DNA from: an uncultured Acidobacteriota bacterium
GTDB lineage: Bacteria > Acidobacteriota > Thermoanaerobaculia > Multivoradales > SZUA-115
Reading direction: 5' to 3'
Length of the DNA: 64,000 nucleotides
NCBI GenBank assembly: GCA_937867335.1
Contig: CALMKX010000194.1
Span: 1 to 64,000 of the forward strand
Positions 1-9,732 of this stretch are shown in pieces (within the stretch, counting starts at the first letter, position 1; every line of letters begins with the position of its first letter). The position numbers were made by a program, and so were the translations under genes. Under the pieces are notes generated by a model, which saw only the letters and a program-made list of their open reading frames with translations, was not told the DNA's origin and did no database searches.

Positions 1-221
1 TGGTCGCTGTCCTTGAGGCCCGACAACACCTCGACGCGCTCCAGCGTGGCGATTCCCGCCTCGACCGGCACCACCGCCGACGTGGGCACTCCCGCGAACG
101 GCTCACCCTTCACGTCCGTGACGTTGCTCGAGACCAGCCGGAACTTGGACTCGGCGAGGCGCGCGCGAAACGCGGCTTCGGACACGTCGAACTCGTGATT
201 GCCGAAGGTCGCCCAGTCGAG
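1..221 (-). CDS. 5'-nucleotidase / metallophosphatase fragment
   Basis: The reverse strand reads an uninterrupted fragment containing LDWATFGNHEFD followed by AESKFRLVSSNVT. This is the GNHE(F)D block of the calcineurin-like metallophosphatase domain in bifunctional 5'-nucleotidases / UDP-sugar hydrolases, where Asn and His bind the metals. The fragment leaves the window at position 1. Upstream of LDW, near position 221, similarity stops abruptly, where this family would continue with an alanine- and glycine-rich helix. From there the opposite strand encodes ATP synthase subunit c, so the nucleotidase is broken or artificially joined. Family assignment rests on motif recognition. Confidence 0.7.
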
Positions 222-235
222 CTCCTCCCGGTCCT
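215..235. other. Chimeric junction between nucleotidase and atpE
   Basis: Two recognisable protein families meet head to head here. Nucleotidase similarity (minus strand) ends near 221 and subunit c similarity (plus strand) begins near 230. Neither gene has its expected continuation. This fits an assembly chimera at a contig end, or a recombination junction; an essential subunit c gene truncated in this way would not function. Confidence 0.6.
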
Positions 236-392
236 CGGCATCGGTCGCATCGGCGGCTCGGCGGTGGAGTCCATCGCGCGCCAGCCGGAGGCCCAGGGCC
301 AGATCTCCGGAGCCATGATCCTCACCGCCGCCTTCGTGGAAGGCGCGATGCTGTTCGCCATCGTGGTCGGCATGATGGCCGTGCTCAAGTAA
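222..392 (+). CDS. atpE: ATP synthase F0 subunit c, N-terminally truncated
   Basis: This is the proton-translocating ring subunit of F-type ATP synthase. The visible part holds the polar-loop region (GIGRIGGSAVESIARQPEA) and the C-terminal helix with the ion-binding carboxylate in AFVEGAML, ending in TAA at 390-392. Glu followed by Gly points to proton rather than sodium coupling; this is inference, because the helix-1 residues that would decide are missing. The N-terminal transmembrane helix is absent: reading back, the frame becomes LLPV and then unrelated sequence that encodes a nucleotidase on the other strand. A complete c subunit has about 75-90 residues. The only upstream ATG in frame (195-197) lies inside the nucleotidase sequence and is not believable. 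Confidence 0.85.
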   Translation, partial: LLPVLGIGRIGGSAVESIARQPEAQGQISGAMILTAAFVEGAMLFAIVVGMMAVLK

Positions 393-494
393 GTGTCGTC
401 GCCTTCGTTGCCGGCAAGGCCGCCCCTGGAAGTCGCTCTGGGGGCGAACGGGCAACGAGCCGAACGCAGACGAACGAAGGATGAGAATCCGACC

Positions 495-1079
495 ATGAGA
501 ACCGTGAGCGGCCTGTTCGCTCTCTTGCTCGCCGCGCCGGCTTTGGCAGCCGAGCATGCCGAGGCGGCGGCCAGCCCTTTCGCCGGGGACCTCGGCAACG
601 CGCTATGGACCCTGATCGTCTTCGCGTTGGTCCTGATCGTGCTCGGCAAGTTCGCCTGGGGCCCGATCTTGAAGGGACTCCAGCAGCGCGAGGACTTCAT
701 CAAGAAGTCCCTCGAGGATGCCCGGCGGGACCGCGATGAGGCCGAGAAGCGCCTGGCCGAGTACGTGGAAAAGCTGAACCAGGCTCGGGCCGAGGCGAGC
801 GCGATCGTCGAAGAAGGCAAACGGGACGCCGAGGCGATCAAGTCCCGAGCCGTCGCCGAGCTGCAGAAGGAATCCGGCAAGCTGATGGAACGTGCGCGGC
901 GGGAGATCGGCCTGGCCCGCGACGCCGCCATCAAGGACGTCTACTCCCAGGCGGCCCGCCTGGCGACGGATGCGGCCTCGCGCATCATCGGCGCCGAGCT
1001 CAAGCCCGAGGACCACGCCCGGCTGATCGCCGAGGCGATCGACCAGCTGGAGCGCGAAAGCCGCTCTGCCACCGCCTGA
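495..1079 (+). CDS. atpF: ATP synthase F0 subunit b
   Basis: Peripheral stalk subunit that links F0 to F1. The chosen ATG at 495 follows AAGGATGAG and gives 194 residues. Unlike E. coli b, the protein begins with a cleavable-looking signal sequence (hydrophobic run, then APALAAEHA). A membrane helix follows at about residues 32-52 (LWTLIVFALVLIVLGKFAW), then a long charged coiled coil (EDARRDRDEAEKRLAEYVEKL) ending in a delta-binding tail. Such leader-bearing b subunits are known in several diderm phyla. An in-frame open region continues upstream to 393 but has no similarity. The gene lies 102 nt after atpE and 10 nt before atpH. Confidence 0.95.
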   Translation: MRTVSGLFALLLAAPALAAEHAEAAASPFAGDLGNALWTLIVFALVLIVLGKFAWGPILKGLQQREDFIKKSLEDARRDRDEAEKRLAEYVEKLNQARAEASAIVEEGKRDAEAIKSRAVAELQKESGKLMERARREIGLARDAAIKDVYSQAARLATDAASRIIGAELKPEDHARLIAEAIDQLERESRSATA

Positions 1080-1089
1080 GGAGCCCAGG

Positions 1090-1788
1090 GTGAGCGCCAC
1101 CGACAAGAGTATGGGCATCGCTCGGGTCTACGCCCGGGCGCTTCTGGCTCTGGCAGACGAGCAAGGCAAGACCGCCGAAGTGCTCGGCGAGCTCGGCGAG
1201 CTTGCCGGCCTCCTCGAGCGGGAGAGCCACCTCGCCGGCTTCCTCGAAAGCCCGCTGGTGGGGCTCGCCGAGCGTCAAGCGCTGATCGAGAAGCTGCTGC
1301 GGGGCCGGCTTTCCGACCTCGTGGTGGACGCCCTTCAGGTGATGAGCCAGAAGGGCCGGCTGGCGATTCTGCCGACCTTGATCGAGGCCTATCGCCAAGA
1401 GGTGCTCGAAGCGAGCGGGCAGATGGAAGTGCAGGTCACCACGGCCGTGGCGCTTTCGCCCGAGCTGCGGCAGCGGCTGCAGGCGGCAGCGGATCGCTTC
1501 ACCGGCAAGAAGACCGAGCTGATCGAGACGGTGGACCCCGGCGTGCTCGCCGGACTGGTGCTCCGCGTGGGCAACCAGAAGGTCGATGGCACAGTGGCCC
1601 ACCAGCTCGCCCGGCTCTCCGAGGCGCTCAACGAGCGGGCCTCGCGGGAGATCCTTAAGGGCCGCGAGCAAGGCCCGGCGGCCGAGGGCTCCCTGCGCGA
1701 GCTCGACACAGCCTATGCGGTGATCCTCGACCGCGCGGCGAACGAGATTCTGACCGGCAACCCGGCGGGCAGCACCAAGGCCAGCTGA
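1090..1788 (+). CDS. atpH: ATP synthase F1 subunit delta
   Basis: Delta (OSCP-type) subunit that caps the alpha3beta3 head and holds the b stalk. The start is GTG at 1090, with AGGAG about 8 nt upstream. The N-terminal helical domain begins [19 protein letters not shown], and the conserved C-terminal strand includes [20 protein letters not shown]. At 232 residues it is about 50 longer than usual (near 180): after the normal end ([14 protein letters not shown]) it carries an extra charged tail rich in Glu, Arg and Ala. Mid-operon position supports the call. Confidence 0.93.
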   Translation: MSATDKSMGIARVYARALLALADEQGKTAEVLGELGELAGLLERESHLAGFLESPLVGLAERQALIEKLLRGRLSDLVVDALQVMSQKGRLAILPTLIEAYRQEVLEASGQMEVQVTTAVALSPELRQRLQAAADRFTGKKTELIETVDPGVLAGLVLRVGNQKVDGTVAHQLARLSEALNERASREILKGREQGPAAEGSLRELDTAYAVILDRAANEILTGNPAGSTKAS

Positions 1789-1825
1789 AGGTGGCGGATC
1801 GAAACGAACGAGAGGCTCGATACCT

Positions 1826-3544
1826 ATGAAGTTCAAAGTCGATGAGATCTCCTCGATCCTGACCGAGGAGATTCGGCAATACCGCAGCAAGGTCGACCTC
1901 TCGGAGGTCGGACAAGTCCTCGAGGTGGGTGACGGCATCGCCCGCATCTACGGCCTCAGAAACGCCATGGCCGGCGAGCGCCTGGAGCTCGCGAATGGCG
2001 CCCAGGGGCAGGTCTTCAACCTGGAAGAGAGCTCGGTGGGCGCGGTGATCCTGGGCGACTACCTGGGCATCAAGGAGGGCGACGAGGTTCGCCGCACCGG
2101 CGAGCTGCTTTCCGTCCCCTGCGGCGATGCGATGGTGGGTCGGGTGGTGGATCCCCTCGGCCGGCCGCTCGACGGTAAAGGGCCGATCGAAACCCCCCAC
2201 CGCCGGCCTCTCGAGTGGAAGGCCCCGGGCATCGCCCAGCGCCAGCCGGTGAACGAGCCCCTGCAGACCGGCCTCAAGGCGATCGACTCGATGATTCCCA
2301 TCGGCCGTGGCCAGCGCGAGCTGATCATCGGCGACCGCAAGACCGGCAAGACCGCCATCGCCATCGACACCATCCTGAACCAGAAGGGTGGCGATGTGGT
2401 CTGTGTCTACGTCGCGGTGGGGCAGAAGGAATCGACGGTGGTGGGCCTGGTGGAGAAGCTGCGCGAGTACGGTGCCATGGACTACACCATCGTGGTCTCC
2501 GCCTCGGCTTCGGACCCGGCGCCGTTGCAGTACATCGCCCCCTACGCCGGCGCCGCCATGGCCGAGTACTTCATGTACCGCGAGGGTCGCGCCACGCTGT
2601 GCATCTACGACGACCTCTCCAAGCAAGCGGCCGCCTACCGCCAGCTCTCTCTGCTGCTGCGCCGTCCGCCCGGCCGCGAAGCCTACCCGGGCGACGTCTT
2701 CTACCTGCACTCCCGCCTGCTCGAGCGCTCGGTGAAGCTGCGCGAGGAGTACGCGGTGGTACCCAAGGGCACCGCGGCCGACAGCCGGGACCGCGGCGCG
2801 GCCGTGAAGCACCCCCAGGGCCTGGCGGCGCCCGAGGAAGTGCGGCCGGACGACGAGATCGGCCTCTACCACCGGCCCCACGGCCGGCACAAGGCCGAGG
2901 CCTTCCTCGCCACCCTGCCGGACAAAGACAGCTACCGCGTCCACCGCTACCCGGACTCGGGCGGTTCGATGACCGCGCTGCCGATCATCGAGACCCTGGA
3001 AGGCGAGGTTTCGGCCTACATCCCCACCAACGTGATCTCGATCACCGACGGCCAGATCTACCTCGAGCCGGATCTCTTCTTCGCCGGTGTGCGCCCGGCG
3101 GTCAACGTGGGTATCTCGGTCTCCCGCGTGGGCGGCAACGCCCAGCGCAAGGCGATGAAGAAGGTGGCCGGCTCGTTGCGACTCGACCTCGCGTCGTTCC
3201 GCTCCCTCGAGGCCTTCGCCCAGCTCGGCACCGAGCTCGACCCCGCCACCCAGCGCCAGCTCGATCGCGGCTACCGCATGGTGGAGCTGCTCAAGCAGCC
3301 GCTCTACCGGCCCTATCCGGTGGAAGAGCAGGTGGCCGCGATCTTCTCCGCTTCGGAAGGGTTCTTGGACGACCTGGCGCCGGCCCGCGTGCTCGAGTTC
3401 GAGGGAGCGCTGTTGCGCCATCTGCGCGACGAGCACCCCGAGCTCCTGAAAGAGATCCGCGAGACCGGCGATCTCGGCGGCGACCTCGCCGGCCGTTTGA
3501 AGACCGCGGTCGCCAATTTCAAGCCGAGGTTCAAGGCGGCCTAG
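1826..3544 (+). CDS. atpA: ATP synthase F1 subunit alpha (with insertion)
   Basis: Non-catalytic nucleotide-binding subunit of F1. It shows the beta-barrel N-terminus ([10 protein letters not shown]), the Walker A variant GDRKTGKTA and the signature [30 protein letters not shown]. At 572 residues it is clearly longer than the usual ~505. The excess sits between the LLERSVKL helix and [12 protein letters not shown], roughly residues 302-378. About 74 residues lie there where E. coli has about 22, with motifs such as [16 protein letters not shown] and [11 protein letters not shown]. The reading frame is open and codon use does not change, so this is an insertion rather than a frameshift. ATG at 1826, 37 nt after atpH. 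Confidence 0.97.
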   Translation: MKFKVDEISSILTEEIRQYRSKVDLSEVGQVLEVGDGIARIYGLRNAMAGERLELANGAQGQVFNLEESSVGAVILGDYLGIKEGDEVRRTGELLSVPCGDAMVGRVVDPLGRPLDGKGPIETPHRRPLEWKAPGIAQRQPVNEPLQTGLKAIDSMIPIGRGQRELIIGDRKTGKTAIAIDTILNQKGGDVVCVYVAVGQKESTVVGLVEKLREYGAMDYTIVVSASASDPAPLQYIAPYAGAAMAEYFMYREGRATLCIYDDLSKQAAAYRQLSLLLRRPPGREAYPGDVFYLHSRLLERSVKLREEYAVVPKGTAADSRDRGAAVKHPQGLAAPEEVRPDDEIGLYHRPHGRHKAEAFLATLPDKDSYRVHRYPDSGGSMTALPIIETLEGEVSAYIPTNVISITDGQIYLEPDLFFAGVRPAVNVGISVSRVGGNAQRKAMKKVAGSLRLDLASFRSLEAFAQLGTELDPATQRQLDRGYRMVELLKQPLYRPYPVEEQVAAIFSASEGFLDDLAPARVLEFEGALLRHLRDEHPELLKEIRETGDLGGDLAGRLKTAVANFKPRFKAA

Positions 3545-3561
3545 CCTGAAGGGATGGCACG

Positions 3562-5890
<2,329 letters not shown>

Positions 5891-5893
5891 GCC

Positions 5894-6292
5894 ATGGCGA
5901 ACACTTTCGAGCTCTCCGTGATCACGCCCGAGAAGGGGGTTCTCGAGACGGTCGCCGTGTCGGTCACCATCCCGGCCTACGACGGCGAGCTCGGTGTTCT
6001 GGCCCATCGAGCCCCACTCTTGGTCAAGCTCGGCGCGGGCTGGATGCGGATCGAAACCGCCGAAGGCCAGAAGCTGCGCCTGCTCGTTTCCGGCGGCTTC
6101 GCCCAGATGGGCGACAACAAGCTCGCCGTCCTGACCGAGCAAGCCAAGGCGCCCGAGGAGCTGGACACCGCCAGGGCCCGGGCGGCGATGGAAGCGGCCG
6201 AGGCCATGGTGGTCACCGACGACGCGAGCTTCGAGGCTCGCGCTCGGGCCCTCCGATTCGCCAAAGAGATGGCCAAGGCTGCCGGTGAGTAG
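5894..6292 (+). CDS. atpC: ATP synthase F1 subunit epsilon
   Basis: Epsilon subunit, foot of the central stalk and regulator of ATP hydrolysis. The N-terminal beta sandwich is recognisable (FELSVITPEKGVLE, then PAYDGELGVLAHRAPLL and VSGGFAQM). It is followed by the two-helix C-terminal domain (DTARARAAMEAAEAMV, then AFALRFA-like ARALRFAKEMAKAAGE). At 132 residues the length is normal. It is the last gene of the ATP synthase operon, and a hairpin overlaps its stop codon. Confidence 0.95.
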   Translation: MANTFELSVITPEKGVLETVAVSVTIPAYDGELGVLAHRAPLLVKLGAGWMRIETAEGQKLRLLVSGGFAQMGDNKLAVLTEQAKAPEELDTARARAAMEAAEAMVVTDDASFEARARALRFAKEMAKAAGE

Positions 6293-6310
6293 GTAGTCCT
6301 CCTCACCGGG
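6281..6310 (+). terminator. Possible terminator hairpin after atpC
   Basis: CCGGTGAG (6282-6289) and CTCACCGG (6302-6309) form an 8-bp perfect stem around the atpC stop codon with a 12-nt loop. No T-run follows, so it is at best a weak or Rho-assisted terminator, or an mRNA 3'-end structure. Confidence 0.35.
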
Positions 6311-6705
6311 CCGCGGCCTATCGAGGCCACTTCCGCCCGCCCCAGCCCCACCCTATCTGAAGGCCAGGCCGCGCCCGATCCGGCGTGGCGTCGCGTTGCC
6401 CAGAGGGAGCCTCCCTGCGGCTCGAGCGATGGCGAGGTTCGCCCGGCCCCGCTCAGGGCCCTGGCCCGCACTCCGTAGGGGTAGCGCTCGATGGGGCGTG
6501 CTGCCACGCCAGCAAAGCAGACCGAGTCGCTGTATATTTCATCGGAGTTGCTGCATTCAGTAGAAGGCATTTCCCGCTTCCGAGAATCGCCTGCAGGCCT
6601 GTTCTTTTGCTTGGCGTGCTGACTCAAAAGAGTAGCGCCAGATTTATTGTTTCTCGCGATTACTTGCGGAGTAAGGTCACCGTTCTTGAGAGGACCTTTC
6701 ATTGA
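6311..6705. other. Intergenic region with no convincing gene
   Basis: About 400 nt without a believable coding region. The first 200 nt are G+C-rich like the genome. From about 6530 to 6705 the sequence becomes distinctly A+T-richer (for example around 6590-6660), resembling the composition of locus 2 near 39.2-39.5 kb. Open frames here lack ribosome sites and similarity. It presumably holds the promoter of the small secreted gene at 6760, but I could not fix a confident -35/-10 pair. Confidence 0.5.
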
Positions 6706-6736
6706 CGGACATCGGCCGTCCAAGGGCCGGTGTCCG
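6706..6736 (+). promoter_or_regulatory. Leader hairpin upstream of small secreted gene
   Basis: CGGACATCGGCC (6706-6717) pairs with GGCCGGTGTCCG (6725-6736): a 12-bp stem with one G-T wobble and a 7-nt loop. It lies about 10 nt upstream of the GAGGAGG ribosome site of the gene at 6760. A shorter alternative pairing (GACGG 6704-6708 with CCGTC 6716-6720) competes with it. It may control translation or mRNA stability. A comparable leader hairpin precedes the locus 2 small gene (39938-39972). Confidence 0.5.
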
Positions 6737-6759
6737 AAGAAAACTGTGAGGAGGATGCT

Positions 6760-7047
6760 ATGCGACGTGGCTTGGTGATGGTGCTTTCGGTGCTGCTTCT
6801 ATCGACGGTCGTGGCCGCTCCGCTGGCGGCGGCGCCGGTCCGCACGGAGGAGACCGTCGGCCATACGGCCGGATTCTCCGCGTTCTGGCTTTGGTTCGAC
6901 GAGATCGTCGGCAATCCGTGGCGGATCCTCGAGAAGTGGGGCTCGCAAGCCGATCCGAACGGCAGGCGCGCAGCAGCGCCGGTGGATCCCACCTCGTCGA
7001 GCACGGGCTTGAGTAGCGGAACGGAGGTGACCCAGCTGCTGGATTGA
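6760..7047 (+). CDS. Small secreted protein (locus 1)
   Basis: A 95-residue protein of unknown family. ATG 6760 follows an excellent GAGGAGG site. Residues 1-25 form a signal peptide (MRRGLVMVLSVLLLS, cleavage after PLAAA). The mature part has a short aromatic segment (FWLWFDEIVGNPWRILEKWG) and then a Ser/Thr/Pro/Gly-rich tail ending SSGTEVTQLLD. The layout matches the small secreted protein of locus 2 (39575-39913): RR-bearing signal peptide, short hydrophobic/aromatic core, and low-complexity tail. Like that gene it lies directly upstream, on the same strand, of a zinc-finger-type TPR gene. Function unknown; a secreted signal or envelope peptide is speculation. Confidence 0.7.
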   Translation: MRRGLVMVLSVLLLSTVVAAPLAAAPVRTEETVGHTAGFSAFWLWFDEIVGNPWRILEKWGSQADPNGRRAAAPVDPTSSSTGLSSGTEVTQLLD

Positions 7048-7137
7048 GGCGACGGGGCCTCGATCGCCGAGGTTCTCGGGCAGCCCGGAGATTCGCGGCG
7101 CATTTGTTCCTGGTGTGCTCCCAAAATGTCGGGCCGT

Positions 7138-7151
7138 GCACTAGACTAGTG
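7138..7151 (+). promoter_or_regulatory. Palindrome before TPR gene (shared GCACTAG)
   Basis: CACTAG-A-CTAGTG (7139-7151) is a perfect 6+1+6 inverted repeat. It starts inside GCACTAG (7138-7144), which ends 35 nt before the ATG at 7180. TAGACT inside it could also serve as a -10 hexamer. The equivalent place in locus 2 (39498-39513) has another palindrome containing GCACTAG, 34 nt before the start of the sigma-like gene. Confidence 0.4.
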
Positions 7152-7179
7152 GTGCAAAACCCCAAAAGGCGGAGGGGAA

Positions 7180-8502
7180 ATGGCGCGCCACTTGACCCGC
7201 GACCAGATGGAAAAGTTGCTGACCGGAACCTGCGAAGGTCATCCGGAAGCGACTTTGCTGCTCGAGCACCTGAAAGAGGCCTGCGCCACCTGCCGAGCGC
7301 TGGCGGAGGAGATCGAGCAGGAAAAGGCTCAGCCGCGGAGTCTGGACCAGGTCATGGAGGAGGCGGCGAGTGTGGCGCGGCGCCATCTGAGCCTGATGAC
7401 GCGGCTCAAGGGCGTGGCCGCCAGCGAGCTCAAGGAGCTCTTGAAACTCGAGCCGGAGAAGCGTCGGCTGCGCATCGGCCGGTCGAATACCCGATTCAAG
7501 AACCCGATTCTGGTGGAGCTTCTGATCGAGGAAAGCCGGCGCCGCCTCCGCGAGGACCCCTTCGCCGCCTACGAGTTGGGCGAATGCGCCTGCGAGGTCG
7601 CTCTCCGAGTGCCCCACAACGACGTGGGGCGCGGCCTCGCCATGACCTGCCTCGCCCGCGCCAACGCCCACCGCGGCAACTCGCTCCGGGTGATCGGCGA
7701 GCTGCGAAGGGCCGAGTCCCTGCTCACCTTCGCTCTCGAGATGTTTCTCGCCGAGGGCAACGGCGACCCCTTGGTGGAAGCCGAGCTGATGACGCTCTGG
7801 GCTTCGCTGCGACGGGACCAGCGGCGCTTCGGCGACGCGCGAGAGAACCTCAGCCACGCCCGCCAGCTCTACGAGGCCTGCGATGAAGGCTCGATGGTGG
7901 GCAGCGTGCTGATCCAAGAAGCCGTGCTGCTGTTCGAAGAGGGTCAGCCGGAGAGCGCGATCAGCGCCGTCCAGCAGGCCTTCTCCTGGCTCGACCCGGA
8001 GCGGGACGCCCGCTTGTACCTCATCGCCCGCCACAACCTGGTGGATTACCTCCAGGAGGCCGGCCGGCATGCCGAAGTGCGCCAGGAGCTCGAACGGCTC
8101 GAGCCGCTCTACCAGGCCGAAGGAGACCCTCTTCTTCTTCTGCGACGCACCTGGATCTCCGGGCGAATCGCTCGCGGCCTGGGCCAATGGCGTGAAGCCG
8201 AGGAGATCTTCCACCAGGTGCGGTCGGAGTTCGTTTCCCGAGGGATGGGGCTGGACGCCGCCGCGGTCGGGCTGGATCTCGCTCTGCTCTTCGTGGACCA
8301 GGGAAGAGCGACCGAGGTGAAGCGGTTGGCCGAGGAGACGGTACCGATTTTCCTGGCCCAGGACGTCCAGAGAGAAGCCGCGGCAGCTTTGCTGTTGTTC
8401 CAGGAGGCCGCCCGCCGAGAGGTGGTGACCCGCGCGATGCTCGCCGAACTGATCACCTACCTGCGTCGCGTTCGCCCCCGCCGAGCCGAGCAAGGGGAGT
8501 AG
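7180..8502 (+). CDS. TPR protein with Cys-pair N-terminus (locus 1)
   Basis: A 440-residue protein, probably cytoplasmic (no signal peptide). The N-terminus has HLKEACATC, close to the HxxxCxxC zinc finger of anti-sigma factors but with one extra residue. From about residue 95 it is helical repeats of TPR type, with typical LRRAESLL, RFGDARENL, QPESAISAVQQA and WREAEEIFHQV units. The C-terminal part (RGMGLDAAAVGLDLALLFVDQG, then VPIFLAQDVQREAAAALLLF) aligns without gaps to the locus 2 protein at 37783-39162, so the two are paralogues. ATG follows GGCGGAGGGG. A role as sensor or anti-sigma factor is inference; no sigma gene lies beside this copy. Confidence 0.75.
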   Translation: MARHLTRDQMEKLLTGTCEGHPEATLLLEHLKEACATCRALAEEIEQEKAQPRSLDQVMEEAASVARRHLSLMTRLKGVAASELKELLKLEPEKRRLRIGRSNTRFKNPILVELLIEESRRRLREDPFAAYELGECACEVALRVPHNDVGRGLAMTCLARANAHRGNSLRVIGELRRAESLLTFALEMFLAEGNGDPLVEAELMTLWASLRRDQRRFGDARENLSHARQLYEACDEGSMVGSVLIQEAVLLFEEGQPESAISAVQQAFSWLDPERDARLYLIARHNLVDYLQEAGRHAEVRQELERLEPLYQAEGDPLLLLRRTWISGRIARGLGQWREAEEIFHQVRSEFVSRGMGLDAAAVGLDLALLFVDQGRATEVKRLAEETVPIFLAQDVQREAAAALLLFQEAARREVVTRAMLAELITYLRRVRPRRAEQGE

Positions 8503-8542
8503 CTCGAAAGCCGCGCCTAGCCGGCGGCGGTCGAGCCGAGCC

Positions 8543-9148
8543 GTGGCGTCCGAGTACGATTCCCTCTTCGGCCGTCGTAGCCCGAGCCCGGAGGCCCAGG
8601 AAGAGTTCGCGGAGGTGCAGGCGAAGTTCCGCAGCGCCGCGGCTCCCTACCTCGCTTCCCCCTGGCCGTGGCTCGGCTGGGGCCTGGTTCTGCCCACTCT
8701 CGCCCTGCTGACACCGAGTCTGCTCCGAGCCGGAGGCTACGGCGCGGTACTTCTGGGCTGGTCGCTGGGAATCCTCGTGGCGGGCGCGGTGGAAGCCCTT
8801 TCCATGTGGCGGCGCGGCGCCGGCGCTTCGCTCCTCGCGGCCTGGGCGTTGCGAGCGCAGGGCAACCTCTCCCTGGTGGGGCTGCTCCTCTCCGGCTATC
8901 TGGTCTGGCGGGACGTCCTCTCCGCCCTGCCTGCCCTGTGGCTCCTGCTGCTGGGGCATTCGTTCTACATCCTCGGCGGGCTCTCCTTCCCGGCACTGCG
9001 GCGCTACGGTCTCGGCTACCAGCTGGGCGGAGCCCTGGCCCTGGTGGCGGGCAGCCGCACCCTGATGGTCTTTGCGGCCACCACCTTCGTCGCCAATCTG
9101 GGGCTCGCCCTCGGCCTCGCCTTCGAGCGACGCAGGCGTTCCGACTGA
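8543..9148 (+). CDS. Multi-pass membrane protein
   Basis: A 201-residue protein I do not recognise. After a charged N-terminus (residues 1-35) about six hydrophobic segments follow, among them WLGWGLVLPTLALLTPSLL, GILVAGAVEAL, ALWLLLLGHSFYILGGL and VANLGLALGLAF, ending in the basic ERRRRSD. GTG at 8543 is the only early start with a reasonable frame; its ribosome site is weak. It lies 40 nt after the TPR gene and is probably co-transcribed with it, so it may be a membrane partner of that protein. It converges with the RDD gene. Confidence 0.6.
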   Translation: MASEYDSLFGRRSPSPEAQEEFAEVQAKFRSAAAPYLASPWPWLGWGLVLPTLALLTPSLLRAGGYGAVLLGWSLGILVAGAVEALSMWRRGAGASLLAAWALRAQGNLSLVGLLLSGYLVWRDVLSALPALWLLLLGHSFYILGGLSFPALRRYGLGYQLGGALALVAGSRTLMVFAATTFVANLGLALGLAFERRRRSD

Positions 9149-9160
9149 AGAGCCCGAGGC

Positions 9161-9730
9161 TCAGTTCTGGCGAGTTCGGGAGCCGCTCAAGCGGTCGGCC
9201 AGGGAGCGCCCACCCACCAGGCAGAGCAGGGTGGGAAGCCCGGCGAGGGCCAAGGTGAAGAGCCAGCCCAGCCAGCGCCTGAGAATCTGCCCGAAAGAGA
9301 GCAGCTCCCCCTGGCTTGTTCGCGCTTCGAGCCTGGCCCAGGCCATGCCGGCGGTGCGTCCCCAGAACGCGAGCGGGATCGCGGTGTAGAGGAAGGAGAA
9401 GGCGAGCAGGAAAGCACCGAGAGCAGGCAGATGCCGAAGCTGTGCCTCGATACCGAGAGCCTGCGCGCCGAAGAGAGCGATCAAACCTGCGAAAGCGTGA
9501 GCCGCCAGGTCCGCGAGACCCGCCAGGAAACGTGGACCCACACCCGCGTCAGCCCCGCTGGAGCTCGCGCCGGCGGCTTGCCCCTTGGTTTCCCGAGCCG
9601 GGGCGTCGTCGCCACCGACGAAGTCGACGGGATCCTCCTCGAAACGCTCGAGCTCCCTCGCTCCAACGCTCTCGCCGTCGATGGGCAGGTCGAAAAGCGG
9701 CGACTCGGACCGAGGCGTCGGCCTGGCCAT
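9161..9730 (-). CDS. RDD-family-like membrane protein
   Basis: A 189-residue protein. A hydrophilic N-terminal third (about 75 residues) precedes helices typical of RDD proteins: PRFLAGLADLAAHAFAGLIAL, LGAFLLAFSFLYTAIPLAFWGRTAGMAW and LRRWLGWLFTLALAGLPTLL. The final part LADRLSGSRTR also resembles the RDD end. The R-D-D signature is degenerate (RFLAGLAD), so the family call is moderate. ATG at 9730 lies 2 nt after the stop of the upstream gene, which indicates one operon. The open frame extends further upstream, but there it overlaps the TPR gene in another frame and has no meaning. Confidence 0.65.
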   Translation of the reverse strand: MARPTPRSESPLFDLPIDGESVGARELERFEEDPVDFVGGDDAPARETKGQAAGASSSGADAGVGPRFLAGLADLAAHAFAGLIALFGAQALGIEAQLRHLPALGAFLLAFSFLYTAIPLAFWGRTAGMAWARLEARTSQGELLSFGQILRRWLGWLFTLALAGLPTLLCLVGGRSLADRLSGSRTRQN

Positions 9731-9732
9731 GA

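Noticed and set aside
1655-3436. Long antisense open frame across atpA and many similar ones over other strong genes
   Set aside because: High G+C leaves antisense frames open; the sense strand encodes well-known proteins, and the antisense products are low-complexity.
6385-6705. Open frames on both strands in the gap between atpC and the small secreted gene
   Set aside because: No ribosome site, no recognisable domain, and composition unlike coding sequence; frames are open by chance in G+C-rich DNA.
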